Assembly (NCBI GenBank): GCA_029783825.1 | Contig: JAREIK010002955.1 | Span: 568,566-632,565, forward strand | Direction: 5' to 3' | Origin: Sapria himalayana | Lineage: Eukaryota > Streptophyta > Magnoliopsida > Malpighiales > Rafflesiaceae | DNA length: 64,000 nucleotides | Shown: piece after piece, positions 39,188 to 51,700 of the stretch | Position numbering within the stretch: position 1 is the stretch's first letter | Layout of the letters: each line of letters opens with the position of its first letter | Notes under the pieces: generated by a model | Database searches by the model: none | What the model was told of the DNA's origin: nothing | The model's input: only the letters and a program-made list of their open reading frames with translations | Translations under genes and position numbers: made by a program

Positions 39188-41822
39188 TTTATATATAAAT
39201 ATAATATTTATATATATTATTTTTTGTGTGTAGATATATATATTTTATTGAACACATGTGGAATAATGTTATAAAATATCGATTAATTACCAAACTCATT
39301 AAAATTCATTGAAAAAAAAACGGAGACATGAATATTAACAAACATATCAAGCATCATTGAACTTCATTGAATATTAATTTTAACCATTTATTCATATTAA
39401 AAAATTTGATACATTAAAAAAAATTGTAAAAAATAAAATTAAATATAAATTATCAACATATGTGGAATACAATTGTATATCTTCAGAATGCATCAAACAC
39501 TTTGTTTTTTTTATTGTATTTGAATTTTGCGTTTTATCAAACTTTATTACTAATAAATGAAAGTTGTTAAAATATTATCAAATGCTTATTTAAATATTAT
39601 TGTAAATCATTGGAATACAATAACAATACTATTTTATCATATGATTTACAACAATATTATTCTAAAGCATTGGATCTCCATTCCATTTATTTATTTTTTA
39701 TTTTTTATTTTAATATTCAAAGATTAAGTTGAATCATAGTAAAAATTATGCTATTTGAAGCTAAGCGATCAAAATCATTGGTGCAAGCACATGGAAAGGA
39801 GAAGAAACTTTCTAGGAAAGCTGCATGGGAGCATGGTGCTACTGGGAGTGGCGAGGCAGAGCAACCCCCTTATAGGCCTTGGGACTGAGAAATAGTTTTG
39901 GTTGTAGAGAGAAAGGGTTCATACTTTGCTGCACCAAGCTTGGCTTGTGGCTTGTCTTCCAGGTCTTCCTCTTAGAGTTTTTAGATATATTTTAAAAAAT
40001 TTAAATAATATTCGCATTTCTTAATAATGTTCATGGTGATCTTTTGTGCCTTCATTGTGAAGTATAAATGGGATAATACTTTACATGCTATTCTATATCT
40101 ATATCTATACATGGTGTTCTATATCTATTAGGCATCCATATATACTACAGTGTATATGGAAATATATTATAGTATATATGTACATATATACTAAGTATAT
40201 GTACATATACACTATAATATTATATGTGTATATATACTATATATAACTATCTTATTGATGAGCACGATGTTTGTGTTATTACTTATGGTTTGCTGGGTGT
40301 CATGTTCTCTACTTTATCAATTGATATGGTATTCTATTGATAGCTTTTTGGAGGAAGAATTATCATGTCTTACATATTGAGGCATGCCTGGCACACACAG
40401 GTACACTTCGAGAGTGCTATAGAGGTTATACAACTTGTGAGTTTCCTTAATAAAAATAACATGTTATATTAGAGCACTGTTTGTATGAGGTTATTCATCA
40501 AGTGTATTATATTTATTTTATGTTGTGTGATTTCATGTTTTACATGTTATCAAAAGTGACCCCAGGGAAAGATAAACTCTAGGGGAGGGTGTTGGAAATA
40601 GATGTAAACCACTAGAAGGAGTGCACACACTGTGCACTTGCTAAACTATTTACCCACACATTGTGTGCTATGCAAATCTTTGAATGCTCACTGTATGTTA
40701 TCAAAACAATCGCACTCCCACTGTGTGTTATTGAAATCATTGCTCACATGGCTTAGGCCTCGATTCCAACTACATCAATGCCATTTGTGACCCATAGGGG
40801 TGGATGTTTCTGAATTTGAATTTTATGAGCTGGATAAGATGCTTTATGACCTCATAAACAAGCAAAATGCGAGATTTTGATTTCTTTATGAGCTCGTAAT
40901 AGGCTTGGCATAACACTAAGCTATGAAAGTTTTTGTTTTTTTGTTTTTTTTTTGTTTTTAATTTGATTTGGTTGCTTGCATAGGGCATAGACCATTCTTA
41001 TCAAGGTGAATCAGATTACATTAGTGACAAACTGTATGCATTGAAACTGGGAAGTTGTGTAGAGAAGCTGGATGGGCTATAATAATGGCAATGAAGTGCA
41101 GATAAGACATCTACTTGAACATCATGATAGGTGATTTGAAAAGCATCCCGATAATGTATATTTGGTATTTTTGTTGATTGAACTCATGTTCTTATGGTTA
41201 GAGTAACATTTGTTCACAATAGTTTTGAGATAAGATATTAATGATGATGATAATTAGTGGTAAAAAAAAATTTGTATGAAGTAGTAATCAAGTTTTCTTG
41301 TTTGATATAATTTTTTGTGTACACGAGATATTCATAGATTTTTTGCTTTCGTGAATGATATTAATACTAGCTTTTATTTTCTTGTGCATCAAAGCAAGAT
41401 TAACTATTCATGCTCATAATCATCAAATATTCTTTCAAATGGTCATTTATTTTTCCAAAAAAAGTTTCCTTATAGTTTTCTCAAGCAAAAATACTTAATA
41501 ATAAATTTTACTTCATGAGTGATATTTGTAGATTAGAAAAAAAAGATTTTGATTTTTGGTAATGACCATTTCCATGTATCAATGGTTCAGTTGATCTAGA
41601 AAGGTGCAATATATGGACAAGATAAAAAAAAATATGAGAAGATAAGAAAATAGTGTGTGCATGTGTGTGTTTGGACACATATAGTTATACTATAATCATG
41701 TTGCATGCATGTATATTGCATATATACATGCCTATGAATTTTTAAGTAAATGTATAGAAATATTTGATGCATACGAGAATGATAGCACTGCTCATTAGTT
41801 TTTTTATTGCCGAATATTGCAG
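38976..41822. other. Outer CACTA interior with unidentified exon-like pieces
   Basis: Contains (TA)n at about 39147-39183. A frame at 39751-39890 (+) reads KRSKSLVQAHGKEKK then AAWEHGATGSGEAEQPPYRP. It looks like real coding sequence in composition but I do not recognise it. At 40575-40595 a purine run (AGGGGAGGG) precedes TGTTGGAAAT, which could be a polypurine tract and Copia LTR start, though no matching second LTR was found. The rest is AT-rich. Part of 40990-41820 may be the upstream intron and leader of the SmF copy. Confidence 0.35.
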
Positions 41823-42014
41823 ACCATCCCCGTTAATCCCAAGCCTTTTCTTAAAACTTGACTGAGAAGATGGTCATTGTAAAACTCAAAGTGGGGAATG
41901 GAATACAAAGGTGAGCTACATTGTGTTCTTTTCTTGTGCAATGCATTTTTTTCTCATTTTTTTTGGTTTCTTTCAGGTTTTCTTGCTTCCATGGATTTCT
42001 ATATAAACCTACAT
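41823..42014 (+). pseudogene. SmF: Captured snRNP protein SmF gene, exons 2 and 3 with intron
   Basis: After a TTGCAG acceptor, 41823-41910 encodes [10 protein letters not shown], then, after a one-base shift, NLTEKMVIVKLK, and after another, WGMEYKG. A 66-base intron follows (41911 GTGAGC to 41976 TTTCAG). 41977-42014 encodes GFLASMDFYINLH. Plant SmF begins (MA)[41 protein letters not shown], so this is the Sm1 fold of the F subunit of the spliceosomal Sm ring. Two indels break the frame. The intron shows that genomic DNA was taken up. The gene's next exon is 16.8 kb away at 58852, because the inner CACTA landed in the intervening intron. Confidence 0.88.
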
Positions 42015-42066
42015 GTGTGCAAAAATTTAATACCACGCAGCCTGTTGTCATTTCAACTTCCATTTC

Positions 42067-43150
42067 CACTACAAGAAAATATCGATTTAGCTAATAAATT
42101 TTAGCTAGGGATCAATCCCTAGCTAAATTACAAGGGATTAGCTACGGAATATCAAAGGATTTATGATTTTTCTTTGAAAAAAATAGCAACTAATTAGCGA
42201 TAGATTAGTGAGGGAAAGTTTTCGTAAATTCCTCTCAAGAAAAGTGAGGGATTTAGTGATAGATTAGCGATGAAAATTTTTCGTAAATTCCACTCAAGAA
42301 AAGTGAGGAATTTAGTGATTGATTTAGCGACGGTTTAGCGATGGAAAATTTTGGTAAGTTCCACTCAAGAAAAGCGGGGAATTTAGCGACGGAATATTTC
42401 TCCCTAATAAAAGCCTGGAATTAGCGATAGATTTAGCGAAAGATTTTCCCTAGCTAATAAAATCCTTGATTTAACAATGGAATTAGCGATAGATTTTCCC
42501 TAGCTAATAAAATCCTTGATTTAGCGATGGATTTAGCGACAGATTTTTCATAGCTAATAAAATCCTTGATTTAGCAATAAATTTTCCCTAGCTAATAAAA
42601 TCATTGATTTAGTGATAGATTTTCCCATGCTAATAAAAGCCTTGATTTAGCTACAATTAAGCAACAAATTTTATTTAACTAATAAAACCTGTATTTATCT
42701 ATGGATTTAGCGACGGATTTTTCCTAGCTAATAAAATCAGTAATTTAGCTACGGATTTAGCAATTGATTTTCGCTATCTAATAAATTCCATATTTTAGCT
42801 ACGAATTTAGCGACTGAATTTCTCTAGCTAAAAAAATCAATAAATTAGTGACGGATTTAATGACAGAATTTCTCTAAAAAATAAAATCCTTAATTTTGCG
42901 ACGTATTTAGGGATGAAATTTCTCTATAAAATAAAATTCTTAATTTTGTGACGTATTTAGCGAGGGAATTTTTCTAGCTAATTCAATTTGTAATTTAGCG
43001 ATAGATTTAGCGATAGATTTAACGATGGTTTTTCTCTATCTAATAAAATTCATAATATAGTGACGAATTTTGTCTAGGTTATAAAATCCGTAATTTAACT
43101 ATGGATTTAGTGATGGTATTTTCCTAGCCAATATTTAATTATTTAATTAT
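42067..43150 (+). repeat. Left terminus and subterminal array of the inner CACTA
   Basis: About 20 tandem units combining GATTTAGCGAYRGATTT and TCCCTAGCTAATAAAATCC follow the terminal 13 bases. The units are best preserved at 42410-42620. They are the expected binding zone of the TNPA-type protein. Confidence 0.9.
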
Positions 43151-43161
43151 TTAAATGTATA

Positions 43162-43222
43162 TTAATGGTCTATATATGAGCAATCCTTGAGGGATACATT
43201 CTCCTCGTAAAATCATAAAAAA
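43162..43222 (+). other. Conserved internal block of the inner CACTA
   Basis: TTAATGGTCTATATATGAGC followed by AATCCTTGAGGGATACATTC and CTCCTCGTAAAATCATA; the counterpart of 12046, 28350 (-) and 33301. It directly follows the last subterminal unit. Confidence 0.7.
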
Positions 43223-44255
43223 ATTATATTATAAAAAAATAATTTAAAAAATATTAAAATACAAAAAACAATTATATATATTAATACAGACTAAATTAAC
43301 TAATTTTATGATGTATTAATTTTTTATAAAATTATACAAAATTTATCTAAAATCTTAAAATAAGAAACTTAAAAATTTGTATTTAACTAACATTAAATAA
43401 TAAATTCAATAAGAATAATATTTTTTTCTATATTTAAAAATTAAATTAACATATATTAAAATTTATATTTATATAAATGTAAATTAATTTAGTGTATAAT
43501 AAAATAAAAAATATTTTCAAAATTATCTGAATTGACAAATAAACTAGTAAAAATTAAAATTATTATAAGTAAAAAAAAATTATTATTATAGAAAAATTTT
43601 AAATTAATAAATAATACAAATTTTGAAAATATTGAAATATAATAAAAACATAATTTTTTTAATAAAGTTAAAAGAAAATAAATTAATTTTTATAAATAAA
43701 TACATAGACGTTTGCTATTACCAAAATTTATACGAATTAAACAATTTAGTAATATTTTTACTGTTAGTTTGTAACATTAAGTTTTTATTGAAATAATAAA
43801 TATAACTTATTTTAATTATCATCTCACTTTAAGTAATTTTTTGAATTTTAAAAATTATTAATGATATCAAATAATATGAAATTTTATACCTTTAAAATTA
43901 ATTCATATTCTTCGTAAAAATTAATATGAATTCTTAAAAATTTATAACCATAAAATATAAATTTTTATATATTTTTTAACATTAATTGTATTTTTTAACT
44001 CTTAGGCGAGTGACTAGAAGGCAAATCATTTTTTCATTTATGTCTTATTATATAGAGTTTTTTAATTTTGTACCTATTTGATATTTTTTTATAAGGCTAA
44101 GCATATATTTTTTTAAATTGTTTATATATTTATTGTTTAATTAATAATATAATAAAAAATCGTAAAACGTTTGTTTTTCATTTGTACCTTTCTACACGTA
44201 CACTAATTTTGTTGATAAATTTTTGATAATAAATAAAATTAATGAGTTTTTTTGA

Positions 44256-44287
<32 letters not shown>

Positions 44288-44335
44288 TATTTAATGTTTT
44301 AATAATTAAAAATATAAAAAATTTGCTAATATTTA
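43223..44335 (+). other. AT-rich internal CACTA DNA, no gene
   Basis: Homologous along its length to 12106-13254. It ends in a (TA)n run near 44260-44282 that could act as a TATA-rich promoter for the leader that follows; that is inference only. Confidence 0.5.
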
Positions 44336-44480
44336 CATTCACGTAGAGACCCGATATTCTTCAACATTAAGTGAAGCGAACCTCCGCATTCTGCCATCAA
44401 TCCCTCGACACCAATGCATCAACATATAATCGAGGTTTAAGTTTTAATTTTTATTTGATTTGAGGTATGTTTTATATATT
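44336..44480 (+). promoter_or_regulatory. Putative promoter-proximal leader of the transposase gene
   Basis: A pocket of normal base composition (GAAGCGAACCTCCGCATTC, CCCTCGACACCAATGCATC) conserved with 13255-13400 in another copy. It lies downstream of TA-rich DNA and upstream, by 4.3 kb, of the transposase ATG. A non-coding first exon with a GAGGTATG-type donor near 44463 is a reasonable reading but unproven. Confidence 0.35.
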
Positions 44481-46168
44481 TATTCTTCATCGATTATCTT
44501 TATTAAGCTTATGCGTATTGATTCTATTATTTATTGTTTCCAAAATTCTTCTCTTTTATTCACTATGGTGTTCTTGGATTGCATATATATACTTAATCGT
44601 ATACATATTCATGCATTTGTGATATATTGCATTGTCATTGTGTGGATTTTGATGGTGCATAGTAGGTATGCCAAATTAATAACTTCTTCAATATACATAA
44701 CTACATATTGTATACAAAAATAGTATACATAAATATAAGTGTGCTTTATATAAGTGTGATTAAATATAACTATATATATATAACTATAAAAATAGTTTAC
44801 ATAAACTATTTAAACATAACTATGTCTATATAACTATAGAAACATAAAACTTAAACTTTTACTATACTTTATAAGTAATTTATAAAAATTGTAAAAACTT
44901 ATGATTAAAAATGCAAAAACATCTAATATTGGAATTTAAAGTATTTTAAATCTTATGAAATTTAACTAATCAAACTAAGCATATCACAGCCCTTGAATGA
45001 GAGTGTCCTAGGATCTTGATAATAAACCCTCATGCAATGTCATCCTTAAATTATTATGAGTCATTATAAACTCATTATGTACTCATATCAAACACTTACT
45101 TCTCAATATTGTCCGAGCCACTTGTATTTATTGTATGATCAATAATTGAAACGTAAATTTGTCCATCCCTTTATATTGGACCATAAAAGAAAGATTTATT
45201 ATGATTTATATGACTAGAATGATTTATATTCATTTCATGCTAGCTTAATAGCCACCGGAGGGATGACATTTCATAAGTCATATGAGGGTTGATAATATTC
45301 ATTCTAGCACCATAATTTGATTACGTTTCTAATTTGAACCGAAGAAAAGAGATTATAAATTTAATTTGAAAAATAGATTTAGTCACTTACAAGATATGTA
45401 TGCCATATTATAATTTTTTTATTTATTATATCTCAAAATTTTTAATATTTCTAAATTGTTTGTAGGAATGCAAGTCGACAGGTTAAGAGCCAACCTAAAC
45501 CCAAGCTAAATCTTACACATCAACCTGCATCATGTTCAAATCCCTGTAAGGGACTAAGTATAAAACTATTCATCATGTATAATGAAAATGATAAATCAAT
45601 ATTTTATTATAGTTTTGGATGGCACAACAAATAAGCTTGAACAAAGAGACCCTGCTTATGATGTTGCATAAAGGTATTTTGTAAGTGTTTGAGGTGATCA
45701 CATAGAAATTAAGGAAATATCAAAAATAGATTAGTGATCAAGAATAATTATTAGTCTTGCAAAGGAGCCAAAATATTCGAATTATTGAGAGATAAAAAAA
45801 TGAAAATAGAGTAGCCTTATAGCTCATAAGTATCAATTACATGCATAACAAGAAATCCAAATCATTCTAATCTTCAAATAGAACAAAAGATTAGGCTTGC
45901 ATCTCTTAAATTAAAAAAAAATAACAAAAACAATTTAATATATGCATTGATACCACTAAATGGTAGGAATATTTCTCTGAGAAGTATTTTCTTAAATTAG
46001 TTCAATTTCAAAATATTATTAAATAGATTTTTTTGACAATGAAAGTACTATTCTTTATATTTTGTTGCTTCCAAAAATTGCACTAATTTTTATCTAACTT
46101 TGCAAAAAAAAAATGGAATTCATCCACAATAATAATAATAATAATAAAACATAATTTTTTCATCTTTA

Positions 46169-46172
<4 letters not shown>
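44481..46172. other. AT-rich, no gene seen
   Basis: Would be the transposase gene's first intron if the leader reading is right. No motif, repeat or exon was recognised apart from short A and T runs and an (AAT)n stretch at about 46126-46147. Confidence 0.4.

Positions 46173-46225
<53 letters not shown>
46173..46225 (+). repeat. (AC)n dinucleotide repeat
   Basis: About 26 uninterrupted AC units. This purity contrasts with the heavily mutated GATA arrays and suggests recent slippage. Confidence 0.98.
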
Positions 46226-46227
<2 letters not shown>

Positions 46228-46919
46228 ATGGATAATTATGTTATGGAATCCAAAAAAAATATCTATGATTTGGATTATATTTTAGTCCATAAATTTGGAT
46301 ATCATTATTATCCCAATATAATTAAAAAAACATTATCATAAACTCATTTCAGCTTACTCAGTATGCAAAAACGAGTTTATGCATATGTTTATGCATACAA
46401 ATTATTTATGAACTCCATACGCATATGTTTTTGTTTATGAAAAAATGAATTTCTGCATAAACTCCAATGCATACTTGAGTATATTCATACCATATGAATA
46501 AAGGAAGGTAATTATCAGTATAGAAATTTGGAAGACCCAAATCATATATATTTTGAATTTGGGTCCCCAAATGTTATATTAAAATTAAAAATTGTAATAA
46601 AACATAATTATTTTTATTTTGGGACCCCTTAACATTTTTGCATACAACACTATAACTTTTATCCACTTTTGATGCACCGAAATGAATCGACTTTGTTTAT
46701 CTAACAAAAGTTTTTAAAAAATTTAAATATAAAATAATAGTTTCAGAATTCAAAAATCAATTTTTGATTCTCATAGGGTTACCAAAATATATTTCTTCAA
46801 AGAACAATGATAGGTTCAAACCCAAGGCTTACACCCAATTAATGATGCCACCATCCATCCAACTAGTAACTTTTTAGAAATCTTGTATTCAAAAATCTTT
46901 ATCATGATAACGCAAGTAG
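46226..46919. other. AT-rich, no gene seen
   Basis: Contains repeated AAACTCATTT / GAGTTTATGCATA-type phrases near 46330-46500 (GTTTATGCATA occurs more than once) and a direct phrase GGGTCCCCAAA / GGGACCCCTTAA (46561, 46620). No coding signal. Confidence 0.4.
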
Positions 46920-47835
46920 GATTTGATTATTTTAAGTATAAATATAAGTATAACTATATGTGTAACTAAATGTATAACCACATGTAACTTTATTTATAAT
47001 TACATGTATTAAAACATAAAACATTTTGTTTAATTATATGTGTATAACTATATATAAATATTTAAAAAACTAAATAAAATTTTATATAATTAAATATAAC
47101 AATACTTTTAACTATTTAGACATATATGTATACATTAATCAAAATCTATATATTTGTTTATAACATTGTATATATTTATGTATAACTAAATATAACTACT
47201 CGTATGAATATATATATATATATATATATATGAAATTAAATGTTTAATGATTTATACTTTTTTATAACTATATATATTACATGTATAATAACATATAACT
47301 ATAAATAATTCTATCTTACTATATGTATAACTATAAAAACTTTATAATTAACTATATTTATATATATAATTAACAACATATATATAATAAAAATTTTTAT
47401 ATATTAGTATAAAAATTGTATTTTAGTATATCCATACCTATACATTACTATATATATAAATATATGCAATTATATGAAAAAATATATATACATACATGTA
47501 TAAATATAAGTTTAACTATATGTGTAACTATATGTATAACCAAATGTAACTATATTTATAATTATATGTATAAAAACATACAACATAATGTTTAACTAAA
47601 TGTGTATAACTATATATAAATATTTGTATAACAATAAAAAACACAATATAAATAAATATAACTTTATTTTTAATTATGTATACATATATGTATACATTAA
47701 TGTAAATCTATATAATTGTTTATAACTTTGTATTCATTTATTTATATTTACTTATAACTAATTGTATGCATATATCTATATATAATTATATGTTAAACTA
47801 AATGTAACTATTAATAACTACATTTACTATATGTA
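46920..47835 (+). repeat. AT-rich satellite, about 1.7 units, upstream of the transposase
   Basis: Same family as 35541-38975: ACTATATGTGTAACTA..TGTATAACCA at 46950 and 47516, and TATAACWWTGTATWYATTTAT at 47160 and 47724, a period near 565. It lies about 0.95 kb before the transposase ATG, mirroring the 7560-9530 array before the minus-strand transposase. Confidence 0.8.
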
Positions 47836-48109
47836 TCCTAACATATAAAATATTAGATAATACTATTTTGTTGCACTAACTAGAAATAAAATAGCTAAAG
47901 ATATAATATCAATAATATGTAACCACATAGCATGAGAGTGTTCGTTGATCAGACTCATATATGGTATAATACAAGTAAGGATCATACTCTTACCTAAACC
48001 CAGCTCTTGGTCCTCAAGCTCCAATATGAACTTATGTATAACAAAAAATCTAATATTTGATAGGTTTGTACCGAAGAACTTATATTTTCTTTTATATAAT
48101 TCTTCATTC

Positions 48110-48264
48110 TAACAGTGCACTCTCTATGTGTCTCTCTTTCCCTCTATAATTCTTTCTCTCATTCTTTTCCACTTTTTCTTTATATGTCACACTCTCTCTA
48201 TTGTTAAATTTTTTCTCGCTGTTCTTTCTTACTTGTTCTCTCTGTTTCAACCCCCCCCCCTCTC

Positions 48265-48298
<34 letters not shown>

Positions 48299-48490
48299 CC
48301 TCTCTCTCTCTCTCCCTCTCCCCCCTCTCCACCTCTCTCCCACCGTCTCTTCACCTCTCTCCCTTTCATCATTTCTTTCCCACTCTCTCTCCCTCCTTCT
48401 CTCTCTCCCTCTCTCTCTCCCCATCTCCCCATTTCTCTGCCCCTCTCTCTCCCCACCTTATATCTCTCTCTCACTCTCGCTTCATCTTCT
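48110..48490 (+). repeat. CT-rich low-complexity tract
   Basis: (CT)n and CTCTCCC runs with a C10 run at 48250-48259. Apparent 75-122-codon frames on both strands are Ser/Leu/Pro or Arg/Glu strings from the dinucleotide and are not genes. Being 300 bases before the transposase ATG, it could be a pyrimidine-rich leader or intron 3' part; no test from sequence alone. Confidence 0.85.
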
Positions 48491-48780
48491 CCTTAAAAAA
48501 TTAAATGTCTTTCTTTTTTGATTTCCTTTCTTGTGCATCATCGCATTTTGCACCCTTTATTTAGTATAAATGTGATATTTATTAATCTTTATCATGCTAA
48601 AAATTTCTTTATCTATTAATGTAGATTCTGCAAATGGATTGCCTCGATATCCATAATATTTAATCTTTAAAAATTCATCTGTAAGTAATTTTATTTAATT
48701 ATTTGTATATTCTGAAGTACTAGAATTTTTTATTCAAAATAATGATTGGGCATTATTTTTTGTAAATAAAACAGGGCAAA

Positions 48781-51700
48781 ATGAGCTCATATCATCAGTG
48801 GATTTATAGAATTTTGAATAAATATTTTTTGAGTGGGCTTGAAACTTTCATCAATATTGGATGTACTCAATCGAGATTGATGGATGGAGAAAAAATTAAA
48901 TTCAATGTAATCATCGCAATTATCACAATATCCCTTTTCGTGATGCAAACACTATAAGATATCATTTGGCTAAATATGACTTTGTGCCAAATTATTTTGT
49001 TTGGATTTATCATGGGGAAAGTACAATGGCTCTGAATATTGACCAAAATGAGGGTATTGAATCATTTGATTGTGGTGAAGAATCATCAAACATATACCAT
49101 AGAATGATCACGGAAGCTGCTGGTGCTGACTTCAATATGGATTACTTGGATAAACCACCTAATCCTGAAGCTGAGAAATTTTTGAAATGCTTATAGCTGT
49201 AGATAAAGAGTTGTGGCCTAGTTGTAAAACACATTCGTAATCATCACTTTTGGCTTGACTAATGAGCATTAAGTTAGAAAATCATATGTCTGAGATATTA
49301 TTTGAGTAGGTAATAGAACTGATGAAGGAGATTGTTCCTGATAATAATTGATCACTAATAACTTTTACAATACTAAGAAGTTACTACGAGGAATGGGTCT
49401 ATTTCTAGAAAAAATTAATTGTTGTTTAAATGGATGCATTTTATATTGGGGCGATGATAGTGATTTAATTATGTGTATGTTTTGTGATCATCCTCGATTT
49501 AGGAAGGCACCTCATGTTGTAGATACACGACAAAAATTGAAGGTTGTCTTTAAGAAGATGTATTATTTTCCATGAATTCCTTGATTATAGAGACTTTATG
49601 CATCAAATGCTATAGCAAATGATATGAGGTGGCATTCTAAGCATGATGTTGAAGAAGGGGTAATGCATCATCCATCAGATTCACATGCTTCAAAGCATTT
49701 TAATTATATACATCAAGATTTTGTAGCATAAAGTCTAAATGTGAGATTGGGTCTTTACCTTGATGGATTTTAGCCATTTGGGCAATCTGGACAATAGTGT
49801 TTAACTTTTCCTGTGATAATGACACCTTATAACTTGTCTCCGTAGTTGTGTATGAAGAAGCAATATATAATTTTGTCAATATTGGTTCAAGGGCCAAAAA
49901 ATCTGAAATACATGTTATATGTTTTCTTACAGCCTTTTATTGCAGAGTTAAATTATTTATGAGATATTGGTATGAATGCTTATGATATCTCAAAGAAGCA
50001 AAATTTCATTATAAGGGCAACCCTTATGTGGATGGTAAGTGATTTTCTTGCATATTCAATATTGCCTGGCTGGAGTACTGAAGTACGATGCGCATACCCA
50101 TATTGCATGAAAAATCTTGATGCATTTACCCTCAAATTTTGTGGTAAACAATCATGCTTTGATAACCATCGTAAGTTTCTACTTACGAATCATCTATTTC
50201 GAAGAAATAGAAATGCATTTCGAAAAAATAAAACTGTGATGACAGTTCACCTGTAGTTCATTCAGGAGGTGATATTATGGAAGTAATGAACCAATAGGCA
50301 AATTATTTGGGTGGAGGAAACGTAGTATATTTTGGGACTTACCCTATTGGAAGTCCAATTTAATTGGTAATAACATAGCTTTAATGCATATTGAAAAAAA
50401 TGTTTTCGACAATATTTTCAATACTATCCTTAATGTAGACAGAAAAACAAAAGATATTTAAAATCAAGACAAGAGTTGAATGATTACTGTCGGCATCCTA
50501 AAATGAAACTAAATGAGGAAACAGAATACTTTTCTAAAGCTTGCTACACACTTGATAAGAAGGAAAGATAGATATTGTGTGAATGGGTTAAAAATTTGAA
50601 ATTCCCTAATGGATATGTGTCAAATATAGGTAGATGTGTGGATATGAAGAATCTTAAATTATTTGGAATGAAAAATCATGACGGTCATGTATTTATGCAA
50701 AGATTAATACCAATTGTATTCTGTGAATTACTTATCCTAAGTGTTTGGAAGGTCCTTACAGAACTTTGTTTATTTTTAAAATAGCTAACTGCAACCACAA
50801 TCAAAATAGATGACATGGTGAGGTTGGAGAATGACATTCCACTTATTATTTGTAAGCTTGAATGGATATTCTCATTATGTTTTTTTGACTCAATGAAGCA
50901 TTTTCTGGTCCATTTGGCATTTGAAGCAATGATAGCATGGCCACTACAATACATGTGGATGTATCTTTTTGAGAATAAATACATATAATTTGCTATGTTT
51001 TATTATTTTTACATAATGTAATATTGTAATTTAATATAATTGAAACCAAATATTATGGTTGTAGGTATCTTCGTAAGTTGAAATTGAATGTTAGAAACAA
51101 GGTAAAAGTTGAAGGTTCAATTTGCAATGCATATTTAGTAGAAGAAGTATCTTCATCTGTTCTTATTATTTTGAGGTTCATATTAATACAAAGAATAGAA
51201 ATATGTCTCGGAATGATGAACGTAATGTGATGGTAGAAGATGATTTTGTGAACAAACTATCTATCTTCAAGCACTCTGGAAGAGCATTTGGAAGACCAAT
51301 GAAAAGATGTATGACAGATGAAGAGTACAAAGCAACCCCGAGCTATGTTTTACTTAATTGTGAGAAGGTTGTACCATACATTGACTATGTATACACAAAA
51401 TGGTGGCAAGTTTAATCATAGTTTAATTTTATATTTAATAGGAATTATTAAAAATTGATATAGATTCTTCTCTCTCGTTTTATATTTGTGTAGTATTTAT
51501 GTTGAGTAGTTAAAATTAGGCAACCAGCAATTTCCAGCAATGATGTCGATTATATGCTAGAAACTAAATTTGTGATTTGGTTTGAAAATTATGTGAGAAT
51601 TATTAAGTTTTAAAATTTTGAATTATTTAATTTATTATTATCTTTTATTTGTTAATATCAATTTTTTAATTTGTCACAGGCAAATGATCCTTCAAATAGA

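Noticed and set aside
40585..40760. Copia LTR starting TGTTGGAAAT after a purine run
   Set aside because: Only one candidate end; no second LTR, primer site or pol nearby on this strand. Kept only as a remark in the interval annotation.
46800..46860. Possible tRNA- or SINE-like B-box (GGTTCAAACCC)
   Set aside because: No matching A-box at the right distance, no cloverleaf, and no poly(A) or duplication around it.
48104..48521. Open frames of 75-122 codons on both strands (Ser/Leu/Pro-rich and Arg/Glu-rich)
   Set aside because: By-products of the (CT)n tract; both strands and several frames are open at once, with no homologue or codon bias.
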